DNA of 64,000 nucleotides from Copromyces sp. CBS 386.78 (taxonomy: Eukaryota; Ascomycota; Sordariomycetes; Sordariales; Sordariaceae). The stretch spans positions 343,997-407,996 of the forward strand of contig MU839111.1 of the NCBI GenBank assembly GCA_030685235.1, written 5' to 3'. A program made the translations under genes and the position numbers. The notes beneath the pieces were generated by a model. That model saw only the letters and a list, made by a program, of their open reading frames with translations. It ran no database searches and was not told the origin of the DNA. The first letter of the stretch is position 1; the number at the start of each line of letters is the position of its first letter. Positions 25,801 to 38,300 of the stretch are shown here, in pieces.

Positions 25801-28138
25801 TGCTAAGCGCCTTGAGTTGCTGTGGAAGGCTGTTGGGTGGGCTCGTGGGTGGGGTGTGAAGATGGGGAGGAGGAGAACGAAGTAAAAGAGGAAGGGGTTA
25901 AAGAGGAAGAGGATGGATGGCGACGTGGATGAGCGGGAAAAGGAATGCATGACATGATACTGATCGCATGGAGCCGAGAGAGCCTTCACTGCGAACCTTG
26001 ATTGAGATGTATTATGAGAGACAGAAACTGGATGATTGATTTCAAGTTCAGTTCAGTACAGTACAGTACAGGTCCCACAGTCCATGGTACAAAGGTACGA
26101 TAACACGGTAGTACAAAAGGCACAAGGAGAAATAGCCTATAGCCTATGGGGCGGGGCATCCATATGTGTAGAGTGAAGAGGCGGGAGTCTCTTGAAAGGA
26201 AGGTTTTACTAGCTAAAATTCATTTGCTCTACTCGCTCTACTTCGGTCCAACTTGTACTTTTCGTTCTCTGTCATCCAAGTGCCCAACGCAAAGCGAACG
26301 TAAATGAACATAGGTACATACCTCCTAGCCATGTCCCGGACTACGTGAGCATGTTCCTCTCGGTTTCCCCGGCAGAGGTCTAATGTCACCCAACTAAGGT
26401 ATCTATATAGAGGTATGTTTGAACGCTTAAACTTTAAGGTCAACAATTCAATACAGGATTATTTGTTCAGTTGTTTATTTGTTAGTTTGGTTCTTCGACC
26501 ATACAACGGCTAAACAAAGGAAGGAGTTTCGGAGCTAGCTCTCATTGGCCTTTTCAGCAGAGCAGAGCAGAGGAGAGGAACTGTGTCCTCCGTTCCAAGG
26601 CGACATGAATACAGCAGGACGGGACCATGGCAAGAAGGGTTTATTTAGAAATAGGACGCTACATATATGTCTGTCTGTCTGTCTGTCTGTCTATCTTGGT
26701 CTCCTTCAAGGCCTTCGAGAGAGCGGAAGATATGAATCAGTCTATAACAGTGTTTACCCGAAAGAAAGAAAGCTGAATAATCCCCTTTCTTTTTAGAGTA
26801 CAGCTTTGGCTTTTTCATACCAGACTATACCTATAAAAAATAAAAAAAAAAAAAACAACAAAAAAAATAAAAAATAAAAAAGGGTCTTTGAATAGTACAA
26901 CACATACCTTTCAAATAGCATGTCTTCGGCCTCTTAAAGCCTTGTGTGAAGCACATCTCCTGATGTCTCCTTCTCTATTTTCTTCTCCCCCCCCCCTTTT
27001 TTTTTTGTTTTTTTTTGTTTGTTTGTTTGTTTGTTTGTTCTTTGCTCTCGGAGAACCGGTGCAAGTCAACACATGAAGAAATCAGTGTTGGGCTGTAGGA
27101 CGTAAGTAGAGGTGCGTTTAATCTCTAGTTGGGAGCTCTACTCTTTCAACGGAGGGTGGGGGGATTGGGTGGTCACACAGCCACGCAGAATGAGGTACGC
27201 ATGGAGCGGATGGATAGATGTTCCTATGACTATGCTGTCGAAAGGCCTGAGTGACTTTGTGTTGAACACACTCGAGAGGAGATCTGAGTCACTGAGCTCA
27301 GCTCAATGGTGTGTTTGTTTGTGTGAGTTTCCTTGTGGTCGTCACAACTGCCCGAGCATTCAAGCGCAAGTATCTTTAACTTTGTTCATTGTGGTTGGCA
27401 GGCTATACCATGCAATGGCTTCCCTATCCTGACCTTTTCTCCAGTTTTGATCGTAACACTCCGAATTTCAATAACCCCAGAGCCCCCGGCTCAGGTATCG
27501 TAGACGGAGAAAGATATCCTTAACCCATGAATCCCTATTATGTACAGAAAATGAACTCGTTTCAACCGCCTCCTTCCTTTCCTCAGTCCATAGAAACATC
27601 AAAGAGTGAGGAAGAAGAGAAAGGCGTTCATTAGTGATTGGGAGCAACGTAAACATGCTTGAGGAATGTTTCACCAACAAGCAGTGAAGTTCATTCCCAT
27701 TCGAGGTTCGTTTCGAACCACCGACATCATCGTCTTTTTCTCTTCCATATGCTCATAAAATGAATGTATGCTCTTACTCATGGTATCATAAAACTCCCAA
27801 CATCGAGCCATTAAGACGTAGCTGCCGAGAAAAGCGTCGACAGCTAGTGAAAGAAAACCCTTCGTTTCCGGCATTGTGCTGAACGAAAAACACGGTTCGT
27901 CATCCAGTCGATTCGTAGTCGTAGCCGCTTCCACATATGCGGAATAAGATTGGAAAGATGGCACCGTGAAAACGAGAGGTCGAGATGAACCCCATTCAAG
28001 CTAGGCAATGCATGATAATGATGCCTGGCTTATCCTGGTAATGCATATTCCAGATGCATGACGAAGAAAAATAATTATTGTGGTATTGGTGCCAAACCCA
28101 ACTCTCCGGTTCAAGCATCAGCCCAGGTTGTCATTCCC
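25801..28138. other. Intergenic region between convergent genes, rich in microsatellites
   Basis: 2.3 kb lying 3' of both neighbouring genes. It holds short simple repeats: TGTC units at 26,667-26,693, an A-rich tract with scattered C/T at about 26,835-26,882, and a C-run, T-runs and GTTT units at about 26,988-27,040. A minus-strand frame of 97 codons (27,964-27,671) has a plausible amino-acid mix but no recognisable motif, and I do not call it a gene. No tRNA was seen. Confidence 0.55.
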
Positions 28139-29611
28139 TCATAGCCAGAAGGTGAAGAAGAGCATGACACCGACCAGACCAGCGCTCATACCCGTCAGCT
28201 CCTTGTTCATAGGAGCCGGGTTCTTGGTCGAGATAGGCGAGGCGCTTCCAGCAGGCTGGGAAACCTCAGCTTCCTCGGTGGCGGTGGGCTTGGGCGCATT
28301 GGTAGTAAAGGTCTGGCCGATAGTGGGCAGAGCAACGTTGCCGTTGATCAACCAGCCCTGCACGCCGGAAGTGGGGCAGGCTCTGGTCGAGACGTGCTTG
28401 GCATCGTAGTCGGACCTCTTGATGCCGGTGGGGGTGATGGTAGCCCACTGGCTCTGGAGGTTGGTGAAGTCGGGAAGGACGGGGGTGGGGGTGCCGGCGC
28501 GGGTGAAGCCGCCCTCGATGTTCTCGCCGGTGGCTGTCGGCTCCAGCTTGGGACCGTACGAGATCAGGCCGTAGTGGTTCTCCTCCTCGATCCACTCGTA
28601 GATGAGCGCGCCGCTCCAGTCGTTGACCATCTCGGGACCGAAGATGGCGTTCTGATCGCCAAATAGCCTGGGGCCTGGCACGTTGCAGCCGGTCTCCGAG
28701 AAAAAGATGGGAACGGGGAAGTCCTTAGCCATGATCTGCAGGTTGGCATAGCCGGACTCGGCATACTTGGTGGGGTCGCACCATTCGTACGAGTTAAGGG
28801 CGAAGAAGTCGACGTTCTCGGAGGAGTTGCCGCCGCAGGTCAGATAATCCTGCAACATTGGCCTTAATCTGTGTCACAGTTAGCTTTATGTCTCTCATTT
28901 CACGTCCGGGAGTCCAAGGGCAACTTACTCAGCAATGTCGGCGGCCGAGTAACCGATGGGGACCTTGCGATACTTCTTCTTGTCGCGGTAGGCCTTCATG
29001 TCGCGAGTAGCGGCCTTGATGTAGGGGGCGGCCTGAGACTGGTCGGCCTGGATGATGATCTCGTTGCCGACGAAGAAGCCCAGGACGTTGTCGTACTTGA
29101 TAAAGGCATCCATGACCTCGGCGTACCTATCATGCTGGGTCTGGTTCCACCAAGGATCGTTCTGTAGGCGTTGTTAGCATCATGGGACTCCTTTCAAGAG
29201 TCAGGCAGAGACGTACGGGCAAGATGTAGGTGTCAAAGGTATCCAAATCGATCAAGGGATAGATGCCGGCCTTGTCGAAAACCTCCATGCAGCCATCGTG
29301 GTTTGCCGAGGGATCAACATGGTAGACACGGATCGAGTTGGCGCCAAGCTTCTCCATGAGGGCGGCATCGCGCTTGCACTGCTCGGTGTCGATCAAGGGA
29401 TCCGCAGGGGTGAGCTGGTAGGCAATTCCTGGGCCATTGTTAGCCAAGTTTCACGGTGATTGGAGGGGCAAGTATGGAGAAATGAATAATTACCCTTGAG
29501 GAAGAATTGGTCGCCTTTGCTGGTGAAGAACTTATTTCCCACAGCTTCAATGGTGGGGAGTGCATGCGTGACGGCAGCGCCGACTACGGCGGATAGGAGT
29601 GATGCCCTCAT
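28139..29611 (-). CDS. GPI-anchored 1,3-beta-glucanosyltransferase (GH72, Gel/Gas type)
   Basis: Spliced model: exon 1 29611-29494, exon 2 29428-29217, exon 3 29161-28929, exon 4 28868-28139; 430 aa. Introns are 65, 55 and 60 bp, all GT..AG (the last GTAAGT), and frame is kept across every junction. A signal peptide (about residues 1-17, MRASLLSAVVGAAVTHA) is followed by the GH72 domain. The proton donor is Glu144 in FFVGNE and the nucleophile Glu246 in FFSETGC, the two glutamates expected of GH72. The C-terminus is Thr/Pro/Ala-rich and ends in a ~20-residue hydrophobic tail, as in a GPI-attachment signal. There is no Cys-rich CBM43/X8 module, so this is the short Gel1-like class. The enzyme elongates and branches beta-1,3-glucan at the plasma membrane and wall. 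Which paralogue it is cannot be told. Confidence 0.93.
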
Positions 29612-31740
29612 AATGAATATCGATGAACCGTAAAAATGGAGCCGTCCAAAAAGATATCGACTGGCTGGCAACCTAAATGATGGTTGGGGAAGGGAAGAGG
29701 TAAAGAATACTCTTTCGCTTTTCCGTTCGCGGTGAGTGAGGGGGGTGGGTCCAAACGACAAACGCTTTCAGTTGGCGGTTTCGTGTAAAATGAGTAGGTG
29801 CTCCTGAGGAACCGAAGGTTCGTCCCGTCTCTTGTCCTTCCGCCTTAGCTCTGCGCTTGCTCGACTCGCACTTGCCAAACTGAATTGGAAATTTGCGACA
29901 GCGAATGTGTGACCGATAAGTCGACCGATAACGATGGAATGCTGGAAACAATGATCCCTTGTCGTCGTCGTCCAAGATGCAATCTCCCAAATCCAATGCG
30001 TCTCCGTATTACTGTAACGCACGATCCCGAGCAACGACTGACACCTGGGACTGTGCTGATAAACGACCGATCTGTTGTTGGAGATATGCACCCGAGTCCT
30101 TGAAGAAAAAAGAAGACCAAGCGAGGGAAAACGAGCGAGCGGTCGTGAGTTTAAAAGATACGGAGAATGAAAATATGGGGAAGGACGATGCGACAAGGTC
30201 CGGCCGGGATGGAAGTGAGAAAGTCAAGACCAAGAAGCAGGGAAAGGCGAGCAAGGTTAACAGAAAAGGCTGGACGGGACCCACCCCCTATGTAGCAGTA
30301 CTAAAAATCCCGTCAACGTCCAAGTAGGAATCATGATCTTTTACCACTATTTTTCATAGCGATCACCACGTGAACAAGAGATCTGAGATACCAGGCCCTT
30401 GACCCAATCCCCTCCAATCCATATCCAGCATCCCACTCTTCGCCGGTTCGATAGCGGACGGGCCAATTGACCGACCACACGGCAGAGAGCGAGTTGGGTG
30501 TCAAGTCTTATTGCCCCCCTGTCATTGGCAGGATGCAAGCAGCAACGAGCAACGTCGACGAGGCAGGCGCCTTGATTCCATCCGTCCTCTGCAGCACACC
30601 TCTGCAGCCTGCACAAGCTGCAAAACCCACTGGCACCATGCAATGTCACCCCGCTAGACTAGAAGCTTTGGGCCGACCCGAGTCCTGGTTCCTCCAAGAT
30701 TTGCTACAATTGGCCGAGACGGCAGAGACCGAAGAGGGCAAAAGCCGTGGCGGTGATACAAACAGCGACCGACTCTTGCCAGCGAGAAAATGCCGTGACA
30801 GATAACGCCAACGCCAACGCCGCCAGACTGCCTTCGATGTGCTATCTCCGTCATGAGATGGTAGAAAGTGTGGCAGTTCGTTGAACACTAGAGGCGACAT
30901 CTGGAGCATGCGATTTCTTGCCAACAGAAACGGCGAAACAACCCTGATCTCACTCAGCGGCCGGCGCTACCCATGAGAAAACCCACGAGGCAGGTCCCCA
31001 GAGCGGATCATTTCCAAGGTTTTGAGTCAAGCAAGTCAAAAAGTCAGCGATGATCGAATTCTGCAAAAAAGGGACCTGGCTCGCTCGCCTGGGAGGAAAA
31101 GAATCAGCACAAGGTCAAGGGGGATGTGGTGCATTGTGAGTGTTGATCTTGACCGCACCGGGCAGGTATGAAGAGACGGGAAGTTGTGTATTTCGAACAA
31201 AGGGAAGCGATAAAACCAACCCCACGCACAACGACATGGCCCCCCAAATCCACATCCACAGGGTGGGATGTGGTTCGTCCGTCCCTGGATTTTTGCAAGG
31301 AAAAGCTCCCAAGCTCCCCGCCCCACCATGAGTGCAACAACCAACCACCGGCCATTTTGCATCGACTCCATCCATGTCTTTTCCGTTTTGGCTTCTGAGC
31401 TCTCCTTGACCATTCAATTCGCCCAGTGGCCGGTCGCTGGTCTCGGCTCCAACTCCCACGACTCCTTTTTCTAGCATCACCTCACCGACTGCCATGCACA
31501 TCACCATATTCGATTCGAAACTTCGGTTTGCTCGGTCATTACGCGCTTCCCGTTTCCCGTCGTCGTCCTCTTCTGGAAATGTCGTGTGTCGTGACAGAAG
31601 CTTCATTTTGACACATCGCAGTCCCTATCCGTGATTGTGTAGAATATGAGCACGTGCAGGGGTATTCTGGAAGTAGGGAGAAGACTGTATATTGTATTGA
31701 GTTCTGTGTGCCCAGAAATCCCTCATAGAAAATCTAGTTA
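29612..31740. promoter_or_regulatory. Upstream region of the GH72 gene, up to RIP block 2
   Basis: Balanced sequence, about 2.1 kb. Many short frames overlap on both strands (for example 29,768-30,196 on minus and 30,467-30,805 on plus), but none shows a domain or splice-supported extension. It includes C/T-rich and G/A-rich leader-like patches at about 29,700-30,120. Near 31,620-31,740 it merges into what may be the terminal part of the copia relic. No RNA gene was recognised. Confidence 0.5.
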
Positions 31741-32445
31741 ATATAATACACTAGACCCACTAAATTATATAAATACTACCCCTATACATCCTCATTTCTA
31801 ATATACCTCCCTAGCTACACTAGGCAAGGTGCCCAGAAAACTAGTATATAAAACTATTTACAATCTTAGTCCCTTTTTCGTATTTCCCCTAACGGTCGCC
31901 TTTAAAAGCGTTACCCACTATTAATTCCCCTTTATAAGGAAGGTCGATAGTACTAATTTTCAATAACGACCCAGGTCCCGTAGCTTAATAATTAGAGCGT
32001 TAGGGTTAAATCTTAGACTATTCTTATCGCTTAAATATACTTTATAGTATATTTATTAGCATTATTAATAGCTTATAGACCATCCCTAAAGGTTGTAAAT
32101 TCGAACCCTACTAAGATTAATATTTTTATTCCTTTTTCCTCCTTATATAAATTACGTACTATATAAAACCTTCTTAATTTATAAAAGTTATTTCTATTGT
32201 ATTATATAGGTAGGTAATTTATATTTATAATTACCGTTTCCTCCCTTTTTATTATTCAATAGAACTTATTCTTCCTAATCCTCTTCGCAAATCTTTATAA
32301 TTAAGTGGCTCGCTTCTACTTTAAATAACAGTTTATTTAACTCTTCCTTTATTACCCTAATATTTTAAAAATTCAATTAGCTTATAAATTCCCTATACTT
32401 ATTAATTGGTAGCGCTTTCGTTAAACCGTCGGCGATTAATTTTTT
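31741..32445 (-). mobile_element. Ty1/copia relic, 3' end (pol C-terminus and probable 3' LTR)
   Basis: On the minus strand, 32,445-32,395 reads KLIADGLTKALPINKY, the hallmark end of copia RNase H (ADGLTK followed by LP). It continues for ~70 codons with few stops. Downstream on that strand a ggacctggg purine-rich stretch (about 31,978-31,970) precedes tattgaaaattag at about 31,965, which could be the start of a RIP-altered LTR (TG to TA). A tataaagggg TATA-like motif follows. The LTR would run left past 31,741 into less mutated DNA. The element is continuous with 51,393-55,446 once the insertions between are removed. No matching 5' LTR was found, so the LTR call is tentative. Confidence 0.7.
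31976..32118 (+). other. tRNA-like sequence with A box and B box (RIP-altered)
   Basis: tagcttaataattagagcg at 31,981-31,999 resembles a tRNA D-arm/A box. ggttgtaaattcgaaccc at 32,091-32,108 resembles a T-arm/B box. About 90 bp separate them, too much for a plain tRNA but possible for an intron-bearing tRNA or a tRNA-derived SINE head. G-to-A changes in both boxes fit RIP. It lies opposite in strand to the copia relic, between its pol end and the proposed LTR. Confidence 0.45.
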
Positions 32446-32858
32446 GAGAAAGTCTTTTCGCACCGTCGCAAATGTCTTTATACACCGTCGTCCAAAATAC
32501 CACTAAGTATAACTTTGCTAAAAAAGAAGTTGTCAGTATGAAAATGGTACTAGAATTTTTGTAATTTTCTACTCTATTTTATAGTTTAATTGCCGTAGAC
32601 GTATCTATTTAAAGGAAAGATTCAATGTAAATATTCCAAATTTAAAGTAAATAAATAATTCTTTTTTCTTTTATTGTGTATTAAGGGCTATAGAGGGCGC
32701 CTAAGTACGCCGGACATATTATATTGTAGAAGGAAAATAAATAAAAATTTCGATGTACTTTTTATATGCTACGGCCTTAGTTTGGCTGAGTTACCCCTAA
32801 AAGCCTTTTTTGATAACGGTGCCGGAAGACATTTATGACGGTGCGAAAAGACATTCTC
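32446..32858. mobile_element. Short MULE-type non-autonomous element A (413 bp)
   Basis: Starts GAGAAAGTCTTTTCGCAC and ends with the inverse, gtgcgaaaagacattctc. The TIR contains a second, inner copy of the motif (gtctttatacaccg / cggaagacatttatg). The flanking 8-mers aatttttt and attttttt differ at one base. It interrupts the copia reading frame right at KKLIADG. No coding capacity. Confidence 0.9.
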
Positions 32859-32876
32859 ATTTTTTTAGTAGGTACG

Positions 32877-33097
32877 TGTCACAGGATTAGCCTGTGACAT
32901 GCCTACCCTATACCAACTATTAATGTGCTATGCTTAGAGTCATGGCACGGTCACGTGTAGGGTTATATACGCGTACGGATTGGCCTTCTAAGGCTCTCGC
33001 CTATATAGCTAGTCTTCCGTATATATCCTTCCTTTCCTCTCCTTCGTATAATAACGTATATTTTACCCTACCCCTAATAGTACTTTACCCCGTAATA
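32877..33097 (+). repeat. LTR-RT1 5' LTR (221 bp)
   Basis: Begins tgtcacagg and ends cgtaata. It is the same length as, and collinear with, 51,172-51,392. The differences are transitions, for example tgtcac here against tattat there, as RIP predicts. Confidence 0.95.
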
Positions 33098-33499
33098 GTT
33101 TATTATACTTACTATTGCGCTACGTACGTTTAAAGGAGAGATTTAGATTTGCGTTTCGTATAGAAATATTATTCAAAATCGTATTTGCGATCAAAAATCA
33201 CAAACGGACAAGTAAAGATTCGGTCGCAAATATTACAACTCGAGCTAAGTAATATAGGTATTAACTTTATTTCTTTCTCCTTTTTATATTTATTAATTAA
33301 AATAGTTTATTCTAATAATAACTGTATCCGTATTTAATTTAATAATTAATAACGGACTAACTACAAGTTATTACCGATAATTTTATTGTAGTAACCGCTA
33401 TCAGCGCCCTTTAAATTACTAACCTTAAAAATTAAATAATTTATAATACCCTAATTAAAATATTTATAAATTTTAATAATAATTTTAATATTCGTATTC

Positions 33500-35668
33500 T
33501 ATTATATTATATTATAGACTACGCCCTTACGCTCGTATCGGTCCTAGTTTTCCGCGATGTCGCCTTCGCCTACAATTATTTCGTTTATAACGACGTAATT
33601 AAAGCCCGTTCGTACGTTTAAAGAATTGAGGAAGATTTTACCGAATCCTACTAAGAAATCGATTATTTAAATATTTAAAATACCGAATTCTAATAAAGGA
33701 TTGACGAATTTAAATAGTCTTTTAACGATTTTAAAACTAATACCTTCAAATTTTTCTAATAATAAAAAGATAAGTACGCTAAAGCTATTAATAAAATCCG
33801 CGCTTAATTAAAATAAATTTAAGAAATTAAAGTATTTATTATAGCGATTATAGGTATTAATAATAATAATTATAAGTTAGTATAATTACGTATGTATATT
33901 ATTCCGTTCGATAGTAAAGGAGCTATTCTATTAGAGAAAGTAGAAAAGTACCGCTTTTAGCGTATAAAAGTCAAATTATATTAAATTAACGAACCGATTT
34001 ACTTCGCCTCTGAATTTAAACGTTTTTTATATATCGTTAAATACTTCGAAAGCCCTTTTTTCGCAACTATTAAATTAACGTTGGCTAATATTTTCGAATA
34101 TTTAATTAATAATACTAAGTAGAAATAGAAGACTACTATAGACTTTTTTAAAGAGTTCGATATTAAGTACAATAATTCCGACCTTACTATTATCGCTCGT
34201 CGCGAATTAAATAACCTAAAGATAATTAAAAATATACGTTAGGCCGTTTTCAAAAACCGCTTTACTATCCTTATCAATTAGTATAATATAGATAATACTA
34301 TAAAAGTATATTTCCTTCGTAATAAAATTACTAAAGCCGTCTATAATATTATCGCTTATTAATACCCGCTTTTTACTAATAACGATTACGGTAAATAATT
34401 CTAAATAATCTATTTACTAGCCCAAAGTTATAAAGATAATATTTACCATAAAAAGTTTACTAATCCGTTTTATAAATTATCTTCTTCGAATAACTATAAT
34501 ACTATTTCGTCCGCGGAATAACCCGTTAATTAGGGTAATAATATAATAGATTTTAATTCTATATCCGCTATTAATATTATTATATATAATATAATTTCGT
34601 AAGAGATTTTCGAATATCGTATAAAAACAGGCGCGTATACCCATTATAATCGTAAGAATTATTTCTTAGCCGTTTATTATAGCCGAATTAATTTTAATAA
34701 AGATCCCTCCGCTTTTACCCGTAGTAATCGCAGTAGTTACAGCGGTAGGGGCGGTGGTAAAAGCGGTAATAAGGGCGGTAATAATAATTCTATTCCTTAG
34801 TAAAATTAGTACGGTTATAATTAATAGGGTTACAGTTAGTAGGGCTATAGCTAGTAATATTAAATTAACGTTATAAACGCCTAGACGGTTAATAATAATA
34901 ATATTATAACGTTATAGTATTAGTAGGCCCCCGTCCCCGCGTACGTTCCCGGTTTCGTCGGTCCTATTTAGGGTAACGAAATTAGTTATATTAATTAATA
35001 GGGAAATATATAGTTTTTAAATTAAATTGCGATTGGAAGTAACTATTTATAAAATAGAGAAAAGAGGGTAGTATTATTATATAGTTAAATATAATTAAAA
35101 TTTATAGATCTTTTATAGATAGCCGTTATAAATACCCTAATTTATTAAATTTCTTTATTTAATTATTTGACGGATCGTATAAAGTATATTATTTAAGCCT
35201 AGTCGATAGCGGTTATACCGCCCTAAGTTTTATTAATAAACATTTCGTTTATTATTACTATTTCCCCTTTTTTAAATTTACGAACCTTAAAATCCTATAT
35301 TTCGCTAATAGAGGTCCTGCTAAAGGTAATATTATTTATTTTATAAGAATTATAATAGGGATAGGTTATTATTACGAAATTATTAATTTACTTATTTACG
35401 ATTTAGCTAAGGATAATCCCGTTATTTTAGGCTACTTATAGCTAATTTACTATTCGCTAAATATTTTGTAGTCTTACGATTCGCTATAATTTACTATAGT
35501 TTACGAAGAATATAATTGTTTTTTAAGGGGGATCCTTAGTAATAAATAGAAAGCCTTAATAGTAAGCCTAATTATTTAATTTAATGCGGCGAATTTAATA
35601 TTTAGGAAGGCTACGTACGAAGAGATCCTAGACGAAGGTAAGCCTGATATTGAGCTTTAAATAGATAT
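33500..35668 (+). pseudogene. LTR-RT1 gag and protease ghost
   Basis: Gag-like frame broken by RIP. The zinc knuckle at 34,636-34,677 reads Y-TH-Y-NRKN-Y-FLAV-Y, with Tyr at all four CX2CX4HX4C ligand positions (G-to-A or C-to-T in TGT/TGC/CAT codons). A Gly/Ser then Gln/Tyr-rich tail follows to about 34,860. The retroviral-type aspartic protease near 35,195-35,450 has VDSGYTALSFIN (in place of DSGA) and a conserved VILG. It is cut at 35,668 by LTR-RT2. Confidence 0.8.
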
Positions 35669-35901
35669 TGTCATAGGGTTAGCCTGTGTTGCATGTGCTG
35701 GTGACAGTAACTCTCTAAGACTCCTGTCACCATTATCGGTTAATTAGTTATACCTCCCGCTATAGACCTACTAGGGGTTTATAGTTCGAATCCTATAAAG
35801 GCCCATCTCCCGATCGTACCTCTATACTCTTCCCTTTCTTCCCTCGTATAATTACGCATATTAATCATCTATATCCAACCTCTCGCCCTCTTCCCGTAAT
35901 A
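35669..35901 (+). repeat. LTR-RT2 5' LTR (233 bp)
   Basis: Begins tgtcatagg, ends cccgtaata, and is equal in length to 43,001-43,233. At about 35,776-35,797 it carries tttatag-ttcgaatc-ctataaa, a perfect 7-bp stem with a T-loop-like loop, also kept (with ctcgaatc) in the other LTR. Confidence 0.95.
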
Positions 35902-35999
35902 ATTAATTATACCTTTTAATTATTACGTTTACAATATAAACCTATCTTTTATTATAATTATTTCTTCGATTACGCGTATATAAGGATCGTTTCATTATA

Positions 36000-38300
36000 A
36001 ATCGTTAAACCTAATATCCCCCTAAGTATTAATAATCGTAATTACAATAATCGCTTAATTAAAACTTTAAACCTTCCTTTATTAATACGTAAGGGAAGGT
36101 ATTCTTTATTTAATAAATAAGGGATCGCTTCATTTCAATTACCTTAAATAGTCCTAATAATAGACCTTCTTTTTTATTAAACGGTCCTAATAGCGGACTT
36201 TTACCCTTCTTTTATTTTATACTTTATAATAATAGCGATCCCGCCCTTTTCTCCCTAAACGGTAATTTTAATAGTAGTAATCTTCTTAACTTTATAATTC
36301 CTAAAACTAGCGCTTTCGATTTAAATTCGCTGCACTCCGCCTTTAATAAAACCTTCGAAGTTAAATTCAATATTATAGTTTACTATACCGCGCTTTTCAA
36401 AATCCTTAGAAATATAGCCTTTACTAACCTCCTTAAAAACTTCGATTAAGAGAACGGCCTATTTATTCCTTGTAAATATTTCGAAAATACGGCTATTATT
36501 ATTTATTACCCTACTTTCTAATTTATTATCGTACTTTTTAATTGCTTTTATTATATTAACTTCGTACTTTATAATAACGTTATTAGTAACTTTAAACGTT
36601 TTAAGGAGGAATTTAAAATTACTTGCCAAATAATTAACGATATTTAATCTAATTTCAATTAAAAGAACTTCGACTACGTTAACTTCAAATCCGTTTATAA
36701 TACTTTATTTATAAAATATAATACTTTCAAAATATAAACTTCTTCCCTTATTAATAATACAATTACGAAAGTAATTATATCCTCCTCCCTTCGCTAAACG
36801 GTAGAAAATTCGCCTATCTTTATTAGTAAGGAGATTAGTAATTTAATTCGCAAATATAAGATTTTTAAAACTTAGCGTTTTCATATCTAATCTTAATAGA
36901 AGTATAACATTATTCTTTATTCTTTTGAAAATATTAGAATTATTTATACTGCTATACTTCTAAAACCTAAAATTTTATTTAGTATTTAGGATAATTTAAA
37001 CGTAATCTAATTAGACCTCGATAAAGTAAATTAGTATTAGAAGATAAACGTTAAATTTATAAAATATTTAATTTCTCGTTTTTAGAACGTAAATTTTAAA
37101 ATAGACGCCGGCCGCCGTTTATAATAATTATATATAAAAAATATATTTTTCGCAGATTTCGAATTTGAATTAACTAATTTAATAAACCTCTATAGTTTCG
37201 ATAATTTAATAAAAGTCTATTATTTTTAGAATAAAATTAATAAACGTTTCCGTAACGCTCTTATTTATTATAACCTTCTTCCCGATAACGATTTTAAACG
37301 TTAATTCGAAATTTATTATAATATTATTAGCAATTTTAAAGATATAGATTATTATTAAAAAATAGCGAACTACTTCTTTAACCCTAATAATAATACCAAT
37401 AATAATAATAGTAGCGGAAGTCGCTCTAACGCTAAATTTTCTACTAATAATATCCCTATTAACTAAAGTAGTAATAAGATAAATTTAGACGCCGTTAATT
37501 TTATAATTTTTATTTATAAAAATATTTTTAATTAGCGTTCCCGTAATAGCCTCTACTATCGTTATAGCAAATTTAACTATATCGCTTATAATTATACTAC
37601 TTCGGTCAATTATAATTCTTAAAGCCCTTAATACTCCGCTAGTAAGAAGTTAAAGAATAAAGGTTATAATAAAAGTCGTAATTAAAAATAAATCCGCGCG
37701 ACTAATACTATTTTAATTACCCCGGCTATTCTAGCCGCCTCCGCCGAACCCGCTATTAATAGAGAATATTATAATAATTAGGAAAATACTTAACTTTTAT
37801 ATATAGTCGTATATAGAAGCTTAGCCGGGTTATATTTGAAAGATAAATTTTAAATTCTATAAAGTTAAAAAGTTTAGAGGAAATTAAGGTTTAATTATTA
37901 AATAATTCTACTTCCCTAAATTTAATATTTTTATCTTTTTATATTATAACCCGTTCGCGTAAAGACTATTATATTACCCTTATTAATAGCGGTTACTCCG
38001 CTTTCGCGTTTATTAATTGCTCCTTTATTGTTAAAAATAACCTTCCCTATTTTCGATTATTAAAGGTAAAGAAGTTTATTTTTATTAACGGAATAATTAA
38101 AAGCATTATTTTTAAAGGAATAATAGTTAAATTCCGGATCGGCTATTACGAAGAAACGATTACCTTTTTAGTTTATGATATTTTTAGGAAATATTTAATT
38201 ATTTTAGGCTTTTTATAGATATAATATTATTGGTTAAAAATTAATTATAAGTAGTATAATATATATTTTAATTATACCGCTTACCGAGGCCGCTACTTAC
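36000..38300 (+). pseudogene. LTR-RT2 gag and protease ghost
   Basis: Gag frame with RIP stops. The zinc knuckle at 37,554-37,595 reads Y-YR-Y-SKFN-Y-IAYN-Y, with every metal ligand of CX2CX4HX4C turned to Tyr. A protease core near 37,985-38,230 has INSGYSAFAFIN (catalytic Asp also changed, to Asn) and the downstream IILGF. The gag is clearly dead. Confidence 0.8.

Noticed and set aside
27671..27964. 97-codon minus-strand frame between convergent genes
   Set aside because: Composition is plausible but there is no motif, no splice context and no leader; one frame this size is expected by chance in 2.3 kb.
32877..33097. The LTR of LTR-RT1 as the same family as the LTR of LTR-RT2
   Set aside because: Only about the first 20 bp and the last few bases are similar; the lengths (221 and 233 bp) and middles differ, so they are related but separate families.
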